Below the pieces are notes generated by a model. The model saw only the letters and a list, made by a program, of their open reading frames with translations, did not search any database and had not been told where the DNA came from. Source: RHLJ01 sp965247355 (GTDB lineage: Bacteria; Bacteroidota; Rhodothermia; Balneolales; Balneolaceae). Taken from it: a stretch of 64,000 nt of DNA. Each line of letters starts with the position of its first letter. Position 1 is the first letter of the stretch. The stretch is from assembly GCA_965247355.1 (NCBI GenBank), contig OZ252011.1, positions 2,046,001-2,110,000 of the forward strand, given 5' to 3'. Positions 33,834 through 43,496 of this stretch are shown one piece after another. Position numbers and translations under genes: made by a program.

Positions 33834-36800
33834 TTAATCATCAACCCCTGGCAACGAAGCTTTATCCGGCACGCTTTGTTCCCAGATTTTCATATCAAAT
33901 ACCTTCTGGCGAGGATACACTTCATCCAGTGTATTCGCTTCGAATAGACGACCGTTAAACATCACATGAGAAACAGTGTTTGAGTTTCTGAGATCATCCA
34001 GAGGGTTTTCATCAAGGATTACCAAGTCTGCAAGTTTACCTGCCTCTATGGAACCAAGGTCGCCATCCAGCCCAATAGCTTCGGCACCAATCAACGTTGC
34101 TACTTTTAGTGCTTCATGGTTGGTTAAGCCTCCGGCTGCAACTGCCCAAAGCTCCCAGTGGTATCCTAGTCCTTGTAGCTGACCGTGACTTCCAACCCCT
34201 ATTATTCCGCCTGCGTCTACAATTTGCTTCGCTTTTTCAGCGTGCTTCGGGAATATCTGCTCGTCATCAATAGCAAAGAAACCACGGCGACGAGTACTTG
34301 AAGCCATCACATCATGAGGTGTGAAGTAGGAAAGCTTGGCGTCATTATACACATCTTCGCGGGCATAGAAGTAATCTTCAGCAAATGGCCCGCCATATGC
34401 AACCAACATAGTTTGGGTAACCGCCATTTTTGCATCTGCTACTGTTTTTACCCAATCATTATAAATCGGATAAATAGGCAGGTTATGCTCATGTCCGGGA
34501 TACCCGTCAATCAACTGAGTCAGATTCATCTTGATATTTAAACTTCCCTCCGTGGTTGGCATCAGTTTTTGATCTTTAGATGCCATGATGATCCACTGCC
34601 GTTGCTCTCGATTACCAACACGATACATTTTGATTGTTTTCGTATCAAAATATTCGCTGTACTGACGAAGTACTTCCTGAGTATGCTCATAACTTTTGAG
34701 TTTATATCCCCAGAAACCTACCCCCGGCCCCGTAGAATAGACTCTTGGACCAAGCGCTATTCCTGCTGTAACCATATCACTGTAGCTTAATACATCAGTA
34801 GTTCCTGTTTGGGGATCACGGGTAGTGGTAACTCCATATGCCAGATTTGCGGCATAGCTCCATGGCTGTGATTTGTGAATACCACGGGTAACACGAAGAT
34901 GGGCATGAGTATCCACAAAACCGGGTGTGATAGTTTTGCCTGAAAGGTCAATAACTTCAGCGCCGGAAGGCACACTCAAAGTACCGGTTCTTCCTACTGC
35001 CGAGATGCGATTATTTTCAATCAGAATATCTCCACGTTCAATGACTTCATCTCCCTTCATGGTGATAATTCTGGCTCCCTGAAGTAAGGCAGTTCCTTCA
35101 GGAATATCCCGCTCATAGGTTACCTCAATGCGGTATTCCTCAGCTTGATATTCCGAAGGTCCTTTTTCCTCTTCCTCTTCAGAATCTTTGTCTTCAGCTT
35201 CTGCCTCTTCTGTGTCATCACCTGCTTCTTCAGCAATTTTTTTAGCTTCTTCCTCAGCCTTCTTAGCGGCTTCAACACTGTCTGCAAAAGCTTCGGCATC
35301 ACTTAAACTGTATACAAAATGACCTTTACCAAGAGACCAATGTACGTTATCGGAGTCACCGGACCAGTGTGGAAATTCGCCACCAATTACCGTCAGTTTT
35401 TTAGCGGGGAATGCAGCTCCGGATGGATTGGATACGGAAACACTTACCACATCTCCGGTAACCGGTACCGTTGCGGTATAAATTTCATTATTAACCTGTG
35501 CCAACACCTGATCTCCTTCAGGAGCCATCAACAAAACACTTGCTTCACTTGCTGGAACCGGATCTGTAGTTCCATAAGTTGAAATACCGGTGATTTTGAT
35601 ATGCTCTTTCACGTCGGTACCATCCCATCGCATCGATACTAACTGTCCGTCATTATCACTCATGTAGATACGGTCGTTCGATTTAATGAAGTGTGGATTG
35701 GTACGTCCTTTTCTTAAGTCAACGAAGTTAGTCGCTCCTCCATCAGATGGAACCCATGCAATATCATCCGCTGCTGAAAAGAAAGAACCTCCCGTTCCGG
35801 AATCCATATAATCAAACTTAGAACCTGTAATAAACACAATCCGATCACTATTGTACGACCAAGACGGTTGTGTATAGAAAGCTGATTCCTGTGTCAGCTT
35901 CTGAGCTCTTGGGCGTCTTGCTTTAGGCTCGATACGGTAGATATCACCTCCGTTTTCCTCATCCCAGGTTACATAGACAATGTACTTACCGTCAGGTGAC
36001 CAGGCAGGCTCCGCTTCGGTAGCTTCTGTAGCTGCAAGCTTTCGGGGATTACCATCCGGAAAGTCCATCACATATAAATCATTGAGTGCTGTAAAGGCCA
36101 GTTGTGATCCATCCGGAGAAGGAACTGCATCTCTGATTTGAGTTGCCAGCGCTTCTTTGTCATCAGAAATTGGATATTTGAAGGTCAACTCCGGACCCAG
36201 TTCCAGTTCAACATCTACTTCGAAAGGAATTTCAGTAGTAGTGCCATCTGAGATGAAAAGCTTGTGAAGTTTACCTCCATAGAAAAGTACCAGATACTCA
36301 CTGTCCGGAGTGAAACTCATAGAAGGTAAAACACCCAGAGTAGCTTGCGACTCCTGATCATCCCGCTGAACCGGATAAGCCAGCCAGCGTTCTTCGCCCG
36401 TATCAAGATTTCTTAAAATGAGCGCCGTTTCTGCTTCATGACGGGTTCCATACACCAGCCACTTTCCATCAGGAGAAGTTGTTGGAGTAAATGCAGAACC
36501 ATATTTCGAAACTAAAAATGAATTGTCTCCCGTCTCCCGATCATACACTCCGATTCCATATTGAGGAAGCTGCGCATTATAATTCCATGCACCATTTCTT
36601 CGTGAATAATATACATAACGCCCATCGGCACTAAATGCCGGATCAATGGCTTTAAGTCCTGTGGAACCATCCACAATCTTGGTTCCGCTTCCGCCATCTT
36701 TATGAATCAGCCAAAGCTTGAAGAATCTTCGACCACGTGATACCACAATGTAATCCCCATCCGGAGACCACTCTGCGTTAATCATTTCATCGTTGTTATC

Positions 36801-37211
36801 TTTGGTAACCTGATGCTCTTCTTCGGTTTCCAGATTGATGTAGAAAGCATTCTCTGATCCGGTTCGATCCGAAATAAACAGCAGGTGTTTTCCATCCGGA
36901 CTGAATCTTGGATGAACATCTACAGCCATACCATCGGTTACCGGCGTTGCTTTGCCTCCGGTAATCGGCATCGTGTAAATATCCCCAAGCAAATCGAAGG
37001 CTATCGTTTGTCCATCAGGACTGACATCTACCGACATCCATGTACCTTCGGTTGTGGTAAACTCAAATAACCGTTCCGGATCCATCGGAAGGTCTTTATT
37101 TTTCTTTTCTATTTTGGTGGAGTCGCTTTCTTCCGACTCTTGTGCAATTGCAACCGATGTACATAACAGCGCTGGCAGAAGCACGAATATCCAGTTTAGT
37201 TTTCGTGACAT
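33834..37211 (-). CDS. Exported PD40 propeller plus amidohydrolase fusion
   Basis: 1125 residues from the ATG at 37209-37211, with an AAAGGG ribosome site. The longer frame to 37259 would bury the signal peptide and is rejected. Signal MSRKLNWIFVLLPALLCTSV with cleavage near AIAQ. Residues about 40-630 hold repeated WD40-like PD40 (TolB-type) blades with SPDGxxI/L motifs (VSPDGQTIAFD, RFSPDGKHLLFISD). A very acidic Glu/Asp/Ala linker follows (about 660-690). The last third is an amidohydrolase: GFVDTHAHLRV (HxH), IIGVGSHGQLQGLGYHWE and GSIEAGKLADLVILDENPLD. The family probably cleaves exported peptides or cyclic amides. Confidence 0.88.
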   Translation of the reverse strand: MSRKLNWIFVLLPALLCTSVAIAQESEESDSTKIEKKNKDLPMDPERLFEFTTTEGTWMSVDVSPDGQTIAFDLLGDIYTMPITGGKATPVTDGMAVDVHPRFSPDGKHLLFISDRTGSENAFYINLETEEEHQVTKDNNDEMINAEWSPDGDYIVVSRGRRFFKLWLIHKDGGSGTKIVDGSTGLKAIDPAFSADGRYVYYSRRNGAWNYNAQLPQYGIGVYDRETGDNSFLVSKYGSAFTPTTSPDGKWLVYGTRHEAETALILRNLDTGEERWLAYPVQRDDQESQATLGVLPSMSFTPDSEYLVLFYGGKLHKLFISDGTTTEIPFEVDVELELGPELTFKYPISDDKEALATQIRDAVPSPDGSQLAFTALNDLYVMDFPDGNPRKLAATEATEAEPAWSPDGKYIVYVTWDEENGGDIYRIEPKARRPRAQKLTQESAFYTQPSWSYNSDRIVFITGSKFDYMDSGTGGSFFSAADDIAWVPSDGGATNFVDLRKGRTNPHFIKSNDRIYMSDNDGQLVSMRWDGTDVKEHIKITGISTYGTTDPVPASEASVLLMAPEGDQVLAQVNNEIYTATVPVTGDVVSVSVSNPSGAAFPAKKLTVIGGEFPHWSGDSDNVHWSLGKGHFVYSLSDAEAFADSVEAAKKAEEEAKKIAEEAGDDTEEAEAEDKDSEEEEEKGPSEYQAEEYRIEVTYERDIPEGTALLQGARIITMKGDEVIERGDILIENNRISAVGRTGTLSVPSGAEVIDLSGKTITPGFVDTHAHLRVTRGIHKSQPWSYAANLAYGVTTTRDPQTGTTDVLSYSDMVTAGIALGPRVYSTGPGVGFWGYKLKSYEHTQEVLRQYSEYFDTKTIKMYRVGNREQRQWIIMASKDQKLMPTTEGSLNIKMNLTQLIDGYPGHEHNLPIYPIYNDWVKTVADAKMAVTQTMLVAYGGPFAEDYFYAREDVYNDAKLSYFTPHDVMASSTRRRGFFAIDDEQIFPKHAEKAKQIVDAGGIIGVGSHGQLQGLGYHWELWAVAAGGLTNHEALKVATLIGAEAIGLDGDLGSIEAGKLADLVILDENPLDDLRNSNTVSHVMFNGRLFEANTLDEVYPRQKVFDMKIWEQSVPDKASLPGVDD

Positions 37212-37347
37212 AAATTTCCCTTTATTAGCTATAATTAAAATTGGATTGACCAAATCCATCGCTAATCTCTCTAAAAAAGGATTGTCTTTTTGTAAAACTT
37301 TGAGACTTAAGCTGTAAAAGCTTTTATCGTTTTAAAATTAATCCAGA

Positions 37348-39021
37348 TTAATCCCTCGTCAACTTCTTATAGGCAATCCGATGCGGTTGATCCTCATCAA
37401 TACCCAAGCGCTGCTTACGGTTTTCCTCATATTCCTGGTAGTTTCCTTCAAACCAGTACACCTGACTATTACCTTCGAACGCAAGAATGTGTGTAGCCAC
37501 GCGATCCAGGAACCATCTATCGTGAGAAATAACCACAGCACAACCTGCAAAGTTAAGCAAGGCTTCTTCCAGTGCACGAAGCGTATTCACATCCAGATCA
37601 TTTGTAGGCTCATCCAGAAGCAATACATTGGCACCTTCTTTTAGCATTTTAGCGAGATGAACCCGGTTTCGCTCACCACCTGAAATCTGCCCTGTTTTCT
37701 TTTGTTGGTCACTACCGGCAAAATTAAATCGCGATACATATGCTCTTGAATTTATTTCACGATTTCCCAGCTGCAGGATGTCATGTCCACCCGAAATTTC
37801 TTCCCAAATAGTTTTATTAGGATCAAGAGGACGTTTTTGATCCACATAGCCCAGCTCAACGGTTTCTCCTAATACAAGATTTCCGGAATCGGGCTTTTCC
37901 TCTCCAATGATCATTTTAAACAGGGTTGTTTTACCCGCACCATTCGGTCCGATTACTCCCACAATCCCACCGGGAGGAAGCATGAACTCCATATTCTCAA
38001 CCAGCAGCTTGTCGTCATAACCCTTTGAAACTCCTTCAGCTACAATCACTTTATTCCCCAAGCGAGGACCTGCCGGAATCACAATCTGCATATCATCGTT
38101 ACGCTTCTCATTGTCCTGAGCTAGTAACTCTTCATACGCGTTTATACGGGCTTTACTCTTGGCACGTCGGCCTTTCGGATTTTGACGAATCCATTCCAAT
38201 TCCTGCTGCAGAGTTTTTTGTCGGTTTGATTCCTGCTTCTCTTCCTGCTTCAGTCGTTCTGACTTCTGCTCCAGCCACGAAGTATAGTTTCCTTTAAACG
38301 GAATCCCTTCGCCACGATCCAGTTCCAGAATCCAACCCGCTACATTATCGAGGAAATACCTATCGTGAGTCACCGCAATTACCGTTCCTTCATATCTGGC
38401 TAAATGCTGCTCTAACCAACCCACTGATTCTGCATCCAAATGGTTGGTAGGCTCATCCAATAATAATACATCCGGTTTTTTGAGAAGGAGTCGGCACAAC
38501 GCCACACGCCGTGCTTCACCACCGGAAAGCACTTTTACCGAAGTATCGCCCGGAGGACAGCGTAATGCATCCATCGCCTGATTGAGTTTTGCATCTAAAT
38601 CCCATGCATCCAAATGATCAATCTTTTCCTGAAGCTTTGCCTGTTTTGCGATTAACGCATCAAAATCGGCATCAGGATCTGCAAAACCTGCATTTATGTC
38701 TTCGTATTCTTTAAGTAGATCAACTGTTTCCTGAACACCTTCTTCCACGATTTCTTTAACGGTTTTCTCAGGATCGAGATGAGGTTCCTGTGCCAGATAT
38801 CCAAAAGTGATCCCTTTTTGAATGCTGATATCACCAAGATAATCTTTATCGATTCCGGCTATAATTCGAAGCAGGGTGGATTTACCGGCACCGTTTAAAC
38901 CAAGCACACCAATTTTCGCCCCATAGAAAAAGGACAGGTAAATATCTTTCAAAACGGTTTTGTTGGGCTTGTGAACTTTGCTCACTCCAACCATGGAAAA
39001 AATGATCTTCTGGTCGCTCAA
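37348..39021 (-). CDS. ettA: Energy-dependent translational throttle protein EttA
   Basis: 557 residues, ABC-F family with two ATPase domains. Walker A: GLNGAGKSTL (41-50) and GPNGAGKTTL. Signatures: VLSGGEARRVALC and ISGGERNRVHLA. Walker B: LLLDEPTNHLD and LLLDEPTNDLD. The linker carries the EttA-type arm and a P-site tRNA-interaction region (about 85-150). EttA gates the ribosome in response to the ATP/ADP ratio. The length matches E. coli EttA (555). Confidence 0.96.
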   Translation of the reverse strand: MSDQKIIFSMVGVSKVHKPNKTVLKDIYLSFFYGAKIGVLGLNGAGKSTLLRIIAGIDKDYLGDISIQKGITFGYLAQEPHLDPEKTVKEIVEEGVQETVDLLKEYEDINAGFADPDADFDALIAKQAKLQEKIDHLDAWDLDAKLNQAMDALRCPPGDTSVKVLSGGEARRVALCRLLLKKPDVLLLDEPTNHLDAESVGWLEQHLARYEGTVIAVTHDRYFLDNVAGWILELDRGEGIPFKGNYTSWLEQKSERLKQEEKQESNRQKTLQQELEWIRQNPKGRRAKSKARINAYEELLAQDNEKRNDDMQIVIPAGPRLGNKVIVAEGVSKGYDDKLLVENMEFMLPPGGIVGVIGPNGAGKTTLFKMIIGEEKPDSGNLVLGETVELGYVDQKRPLDPNKTIWEEISGGHDILQLGNREINSRAYVSRFNFAGSDQQKKTGQISGGERNRVHLAKMLKEGANVLLLDEPTNDLDVNTLRALEEALLNFAGCAVVISHDRWFLDRVATHILAFEGNSQVYWFEGNYQEYEENRKQRLGIDEDQPHRIAYKKLTRD

Positions 39022-39058
39022 GGTTTTAGATGTTTAGTTAGTTTTTGATCTTCAGGCA

Positions 39059-39130
39059 GTCATCCTGAGCAAAAGCGAAGGATCTTGCCGGATATCTGCC
39101 AAGAGTCTTCGGGAGTATTCTCAGAATGAC
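39059..39130. repeat. 72-bp dispersed palindromic repeat, copy 2 (family B)
   Basis: Starts GTCATCCTGAG and ends CTCAGAATGAC. Its length equals copy 1 (27271-27342), and by eye it matches at roughly 80% of positions. It lies upstream of ettA in the leader region. Confidence 0.75.
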
Positions 39131-39210
39131 TTTATTAAGCACCCAAAGGTACGGAGAGTTGAAGGGTTTTCAAGGGGTGATTTTGTGATTTATTATTGAT
39201 TATCATTTCT

Positions 39211-39356
39211 GACACACCCCTAAATCCCCTCTCAAGAGGGGACTTTTGATAGCCATGACCAATCAACTCAAAAGAAGGAGGGTCTCAGAGAAGTTTAGGA
39301 CTTTAAGTCAATGAGGTATTAATAGCCCCCTCTTGAGAGGGGGTTGGGGGTGTGTC
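39211..39356. repeat. Composite palindrome flanking the DUF559 gene, left copy (family E)
   Basis: 146 bp. Ends GACACACCCC and GGGGTGTGTC; internal CCCCTCTCAAGAGGGG and CCCCTCTTGAGAGGGG. The middle carries ATGACCAATCAACTCAAAAG followed by AAGGAGGGT. Bases 39213-39255 recur in direct orientation at 39778-39820, with about 41 of 43 identical. Confidence 0.8.
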
Positions 39357-39359
39357 AAA

Positions 39360-39749
39360 CTAGGTAGTATTCCGTTTTTCAAACTCCAATACATACCGTT
39401 CTATTTCAGCTAAAGCATCTCTGTTTTCCGGATAGATATCATTATCCTGAAATCTAAGTACCGTAATTCCCAATCCATTTAAAAAAGCTTCTTTTTCTTT
39501 ATCTCTTGCGCGGACATCCTCCTGATTATGTGAAACGCCATCCACTTCGATAGCTAACATTAACTCCTGACAAAAGAAATCTAGAATATAATTACCAAGT
39601 GGTTTTTGCCGGTGAAAATCATAACCAAAACATTGTTTCCCACTTAGTGATTTCCATAATACACGTTCCGATTTGGTCGCGTTATTTCTCAGCTCCTTCG
39701 CTAGTTCTTTAAGTTGAGGATTGTATGGTATTATTTTTCTTCTTGACAT
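39360..39749 (-). CDS. DUF559 (Vsr/PD-(D/E)XK-like) endonuclease-domain protein
   Basis: 129 residues, all one domain: LRNNATKSERVLWKSLSGKQ, then YDFHRQKPLGNYILDFFCQE (nuclease core Asp), AIEVDGVSH (Glu-x-Asp, His) and GLGITVLRFQDNDIY. This DUF559 pattern belongs to the restriction-endonuclease-like fold related to Vsr. It ends 4 bp from the left copy of a 146-bp composite palindrome; a second copy lies just upstream of the start. The gene thus sits inside a repeat pair, and the nuclease could act in the spread of these repeats. Confidence 0.85.
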   Translation of the reverse strand: MSRRKIIPYNPQLKELAKELRNNATKSERVLWKSLSGKQCFGYDFHRQKPLGNYILDFFCQELMLAIEVDGVSHNQEDVRARDKEKEAFLNGLGITVLRFQDNDIYPENRDALAEIERYVLEFEKRNTT

Positions 39750-39777
39750 ATCTAAATGTAAATATTGCCCTTAATGT

Positions 39778-39940
39778 ACACACCCCTGAATCCCCTCTCA
39801 AGAGGGGACTTTTAATAGCCAGAACAAATTAAACATGACCAATCAGATCGAAAGACGGAGGGTGTTAGGCAGAGTTAGAAGACCGAAGCTAATACGGACA
39901 CCCCTCCCGCCTTCGGCGTACTCCCCTCAAGGGGAGACTT
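39778..39940. repeat. Composite palindrome flanking the DUF559 gene, right copy (family E)
   Basis: Direct copy of the left element over the first 43 bp (ACACACCCCTGAATCCCC...), then a conserved middle word ATGACCAATCAGATCGAAAG before CGGAGGGT. The distal end is diverged (CCCCTCCCGCCTTCGGCG, then CCCCTCAAGGGGAGACTT). Confidence 0.75.
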
Positions 39941-39951
39941 ACTTGTCTCAA

Positions 39952-41025
39952 TCACCACACAGTATCAACCGAATGTAGTTGAACAGGAGCTTCTTTTCCT
40001 TTTAGCAGAACCTCTCCCAAATGAGAAGGAAGATATTTTTGATTCAGGGGCAGGTCTTTAAACAATTCTCCTGAAATCAGCAGATGCGTATCAAAAATAT
40101 TACACTGATCCTGTATCCGTGACGTGGTGTTGATTACATCCCCGTGATAGGCAATTTCCTTCTTAATCACTCCAACCTCAGTTACAATCAACTCCCCGCC
40201 GTGTAGTCCGGCTTTGAATTCCGGCATCACTCCGAATTCTCGTTCATAAAACTCCTTTTTTTCATACAGTCTTTTGCTAAAAGCAAAATAGAAATCGATA
40301 CAGGCATTTTCTTTGATACCGGTATCATAATCCCAGCATATCACCGCTTCATCTCCCACATACTGATAAATCTGTCCATGATAATGCTGAACGACTTCGT
40401 TCAGATCATAAAAACTTTGCTGGATCAGCGCACTGTATTTCAGATACCCCATATGTTCGGCAAGTGAGGTAGATGATTTCAGATCCAGAAACATAAAAAT
40501 CTTCTTCTCTACCCTCGGACTTCTGTACTTCCCCATAATCATATCAAAAAGAATACCAGGACCAAACTTCTCATTCACCATTCTGAAAAATGAGAACAGA
40601 GAACTGGCCAGAATAAAAAAAGTAAGAATCGAAAAAATAGCGCCACTTTCGAAAATACGCTCTTTCGATAAGGTGATGGGCAGCGCGATGATATGGTTCA
40701 CATAATTGGTCGTGACCGTAAGAACAGTCCCAATCATCACGGTATAGGCTATGGTTTTAATGAATAATCTTCTACCAAGGGACTTCCGTTGCAACCATTC
40801 ATTTTCAAATACCAGTTCTAACAAACCGTATAACGTACCAGTGATCATGCCAATAAAAAAGGCGATTCTAAAACCTTCCAGCTTAGAAATAGGGGCAACC
40901 ACTTCCACACCCATTTCCCCTCCAAGACCAATTCTTCTCAGGATGTGATAAATTATCGACGCAATTACCCAGTAAACCAAGGTAATTGAAAATAATTTCA
41001 GCCGATGTTGCGTGCGTATGTTCAT
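39952..41025 (-). CDS. Membrane-bound class III adenylate/guanylate cyclase
   Basis: 357 residues. Four membrane helices lie in the first 150 (about 11-30, 53-73, 90-110, 128-148). The cyclase catalytic domain covers about 170-345, with metal-binding D181 in FLDLKSST and D225 in YVGDEAVICWD, and the transition-state pair in GDVINTTSRIQ (N299, R303). Cyclase homodimers make cAMP (or cGMP) from the triphosphate. There is no other signalling gene beside it. The repeat-bound DUF559 gene precedes its 3' side. Confidence 0.88.
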   Translation of the reverse strand: MNIRTQHRLKLFSITLVYWVIASIIYHILRRIGLGGEMGVEVVAPISKLEGFRIAFFIGMITGTLYGLLELVFENEWLQRKSLGRRLFIKTIAYTVMIGTVLTVTTNYVNHIIALPITLSKERIFESGAIFSILTFFILASSLFSFFRMVNEKFGPGILFDMIMGKYRSPRVEKKIFMFLDLKSSTSLAEHMGYLKYSALIQQSFYDLNEVVQHYHGQIYQYVGDEAVICWDYDTGIKENACIDFYFAFSKRLYEKKEFYEREFGVMPEFKAGLHGGELIVTEVGVIKKEIAYHGDVINTTSRIQDQCNIFDTHLLISGELFKDLPLNQKYLPSHLGEVLLKGKEAPVQLHSVDTVW

Positions 41026-41058
41026 GGATACTTAAGCCGTTACAGGCTTAATGTACCA

Positions 41059-41973
41059 TTACTGAAGGATATCAGCGAGTGCTTCTTCTAGTTCTTCGAA
41101 ACGGAATTCGAAGTCATGTACCTGCAATTTCTTTGGATGCATGCGGATACTATCGGTGATGGGCTTTGCTCCTTCCCCGTACACCACCTGAAGAGCCAGT
41201 TTCGGAACTCTAAATATATTCGGCCGATTGATTACTGAAGCGAGTGTTTCCGCAAATTCATTCATATCCACCGGATTGGGAGCGCAAACATTATAACCCC
41301 CTTCTACCTCTTCATGTTCTATCGGGTAGATGAGCGCATTGCAAAGATCGGTTCGGTGAATCCAGCTCATATATTGCTTGCCATCTCCTACCGGTCCGCC
41401 CACTCCAAATTTAAAAGGTGGAAGCATTTTTTCCAGCGCACCACCATTTTTCTCGAGTACAATTCCGATCCGTGGATTTACCACCCGAACTCCAAATTCT
41501 GAAGCCTTTTGGGCTTCTTCTTCCCAGTCTTTACATACCTGAGCCAGGAAATCATCCGCTACCGGATTGGATTCATCCAGGACTTTATCTCCCTGATTCC
41601 CATAGAAACCGGATGCCGAAGCCGAGACAAATACCCCGGGTTTGCTTTCCGCTTTTTTCATCGCTTCTACTAATTGCCGGGTGGAATCAATGCGGCTATC
41701 GTAGATGCGCTTCTTTACTTCCTCATTCCAGCGCTGACTAAAAATACTTTCTCCGGCCAGGTGAATCACTGCATCGGCGGTATTCATGGCTTCCACCAAA
41801 TCGTCTTCCCAGCTTATGAACTGCTGGTTCTTAGCCGCTTCGTCTTTGTATTTCTTCGGGCTTCGGGTGATCACCGTGATATAATGTCCTTGTTGAAGCA
41901 AAAGCATCCGCAGCTCCTGCCCGATAAACCCTGTTCCGCCTGTAATGAGTATATTTTTCATTTCCTGATTCAC
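41059..41973 (-). CDS. TIGR01777-family epimerase (SDR, YfcH-like)
   Basis: 304 residues. The Rossmann nucleotide loop is ITGGTGFIGQEL, and AVIHLAGESIFSQRWNEEVKKRIYDSRIDST is the hallmark of the TIGR01777/YfcH group. FVSASASGFYGNQGDKVLDE carries the SDR Ser and Tyr, and the C-terminal DUF1731 domain reads RVPKLALQVVYGEGAKPITD. Its substrate is not known. It lies 33 bp upstream of the cyclase gene. Confidence 0.93.
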   Translation of the reverse strand: MNQEMKNILITGGTGFIGQELRMLLLQQGHYITVITRSPKKYKDEAAKNQQFISWEDDLVEAMNTADAVIHLAGESIFSQRWNEEVKKRIYDSRIDSTRQLVEAMKKAESKPGVFVSASASGFYGNQGDKVLDESNPVADDFLAQVCKDWEEEAQKASEFGVRVVNPRIGIVLEKNGGALEKMLPPFKFGVGGPVGDGKQYMSWIHRTDLCNALIYPIEHEEVEGGYNVCAPNPVDMNEFAETLASVINRPNIFRVPKLALQVVYGEGAKPITDSIRMHPKKLQVHDFEFRFEELEEALADILQ

Positions 41974-42037
41974 TGAATATTTACCAGATAAACTTAAATA
42001 AAAGTTTACTCATTCCATTCAACCCTATAATCCGGTT

Positions 42038-43168
42038 CTATTTTATTTCTTCCAGCAATTCAATGACATCTCTTAAAAGCTGTCTCATGACTCCGATTTT
42101 TCCAAACTGAGTTGTTACCACCGAAACAGTCGCATTTAATTCCGGAATGTAGGTTACCTCCGTACCCCAGAATCCTGAATGAGAATACACTTCCACTCCG
42201 TTCAGGTCGAAGTAAAAAATACCCATTCTGTAGTCATTGGAAGGGGTATAGCCATAAGGGAAGTCTGCTTTAGTGAGCATGGTATCCAATGTTGAGGATT
42301 CATCGAACACATTCCCTGCAAACAACTCCTGATAGAACATCGCCATGTCTTCACTGTTGGCTACCAGTCCACCGCCGCCATTTAAATCTAAGGAAGGATC
42401 ATATTTGTAGGTATCATTTCCCTGAAAATACTGGTGGATTCGGTCTGATGCGGATTCCGGCTTTTGTTCGAGTTTTTCCCACCAGGTAGATTGTAACCCC
42501 AGCTTCTCAAAACCGATCAGGCTTCTTACTGCTTCGCCTAACGATTTCCCGGTTAGGCGTTCAATGGTTTCTCCCAGAAGAATATATCCGGTATCGGAAT
42601 AACTGAATTGTTCTCCCGGTTCAAAAAGCGGATCTCCCCAATCTGCGCAGCCCTGAATTTGTTCGGTTCTGGTCCATTCATAGGATGGGTTGGAAAACAC
42701 CTTCTGGAAATAAGTATTTGATGCTGCATGATCGTACATACCGGAAGTATGGGTAAGCAAATAACGAATGGTGATTGCATCCATATCATAGCCATCGCCT
42801 TCCAGAATCTCTTTGTGCTCTTGTGATATATATGCACTGATCGGGTCGTTGAGGCTCAGCTTACCTTCTTCCAAAAGCCGGAGGATCGCAACCGCAACAT
42901 AGGTTTTAGTATTACTGGCGATTCTCACACTTCCATCGGGTTTCAAAGAAGCTGCACTCTTGAGTTCAGAAACACCGGAAGCCACTGAATAGGAGAAATC
43001 AATGTCGGGGGCTTCCACATGGATTAACACCCCGGGGATGGTTGAATCGGCTTCGGTCGCATGATCCGCTAGTTGTTGGAGAGATACTTTTAATTCTTCC
43101 GTCTGGTAAGCCCAAACGGTGGAATAACTTAAAAGTGAAAGTAGCAGCAGTAAAAAAGTCTTTTTCAT
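42038..43168 (-). CDS. Exported serine hydrolase (beta-lactamase/D-alanyl-D-alanine carboxypeptidase fold)
   Basis: 376 residues. Signal peptide MKKTFLLLLLSLLSYSTVWA. The SxxK motif is RIASNTKTYVAVA (Ser-Asn-Thr-Lys), the second motif YSDTGYILLGE (Tyr-x-Asp in place of YxN) and the third SHSGFWGTEV (HxG). These are the class C/esterase EstB/PBP4* elements. It may hydrolyse a peptide or ester in the periplasm. It is preceded by a 422-bp gap leading into the AT-rich island. Confidence 0.88.
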   Translation of the reverse strand: MKKTFLLLLLSLLSYSTVWAYQTEELKVSLQQLADHATEADSTIPGVLIHVEAPDIDFSYSVASGVSELKSAASLKPDGSVRIASNTKTYVAVAILRLLEEGKLSLNDPISAYISQEHKEILEGDGYDMDAITIRYLLTHTSGMYDHAASNTYFQKVFSNPSYEWTRTEQIQGCADWGDPLFEPGEQFSYSDTGYILLGETIERLTGKSLGEAVRSLIGFEKLGLQSTWWEKLEQKPESASDRIHQYFQGNDTYKYDPSLDLNGGGGLVANSEDMAMFYQELFAGNVFDESSTLDTMLTKADFPYGYTPSNDYRMGIFYFDLNGVEVYSHSGFWGTEVTYIPELNATVSVVTTQFGKIGVMRQLLRDVIELLEEIK

Positions 43169-43451
43169 CAGATGTAATTAGTGAATACATCCTTAGATCG
43201 GGGATTCACAAAAAATGTACAAGCCTATTCACACATGTTTACAATACGCTTAAACTTTTAACAGGGAGGTAGCTCGTTATGATCCCGACCGATAAATCGT
43301 GTTTTGAAGGTGATGAGTATTTTTTTCGTTAGTAGAATCCTTTATTTGTCTTTAAATCTACTCATACCTGAAATACATTCCTTCAATTTCGAATCTTCAC
43401 ATTATAATTCTTAAGCGTAAGCTGATGTTTGTACTTTATTAATAAATCAGC

Positions 43452-43496
43452 TTTATTCATGTTATTCTTATTATTTATAGGAGTAACATGAATAAA
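43452..43496. repeat. Perfect 13-bp inverted repeat (16 with wobble)
   Basis: TTTATTCATGTTA at 43452-43464 and TAACATGAATAAA at 43484-43496. Three more pairs, including one G-T, extend the stem inward. An AGGAGTAACATG start signal lies on the right arm. Confidence 0.7.

Noticed and set aside
35120..35302. Lys/Leu-rich open frame inside the amidohydrolase gene
   Set aside because: It is an off-frame reading of the acidic Glu/Ala linker and has low complexity.
37211..37259. Longer N-terminus of the amidohydrolase
   Set aside because: It would place 16 residues in front of a clear signal peptide; the downstream ATG has a ribosome site.
39200..39945. Possible CRISPR array because of short repeated GC-rich words
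   Set aside because: Only two long copies flank a gene, spacing is not regular and there are no short unique spacers or cas genes.
41995..42020. Hairpin TAAACTT/AAGTTTA after the serine hydrolase gene
   Set aside because: Seven AT-rich pairs without a T-run; too weak to call a terminator.
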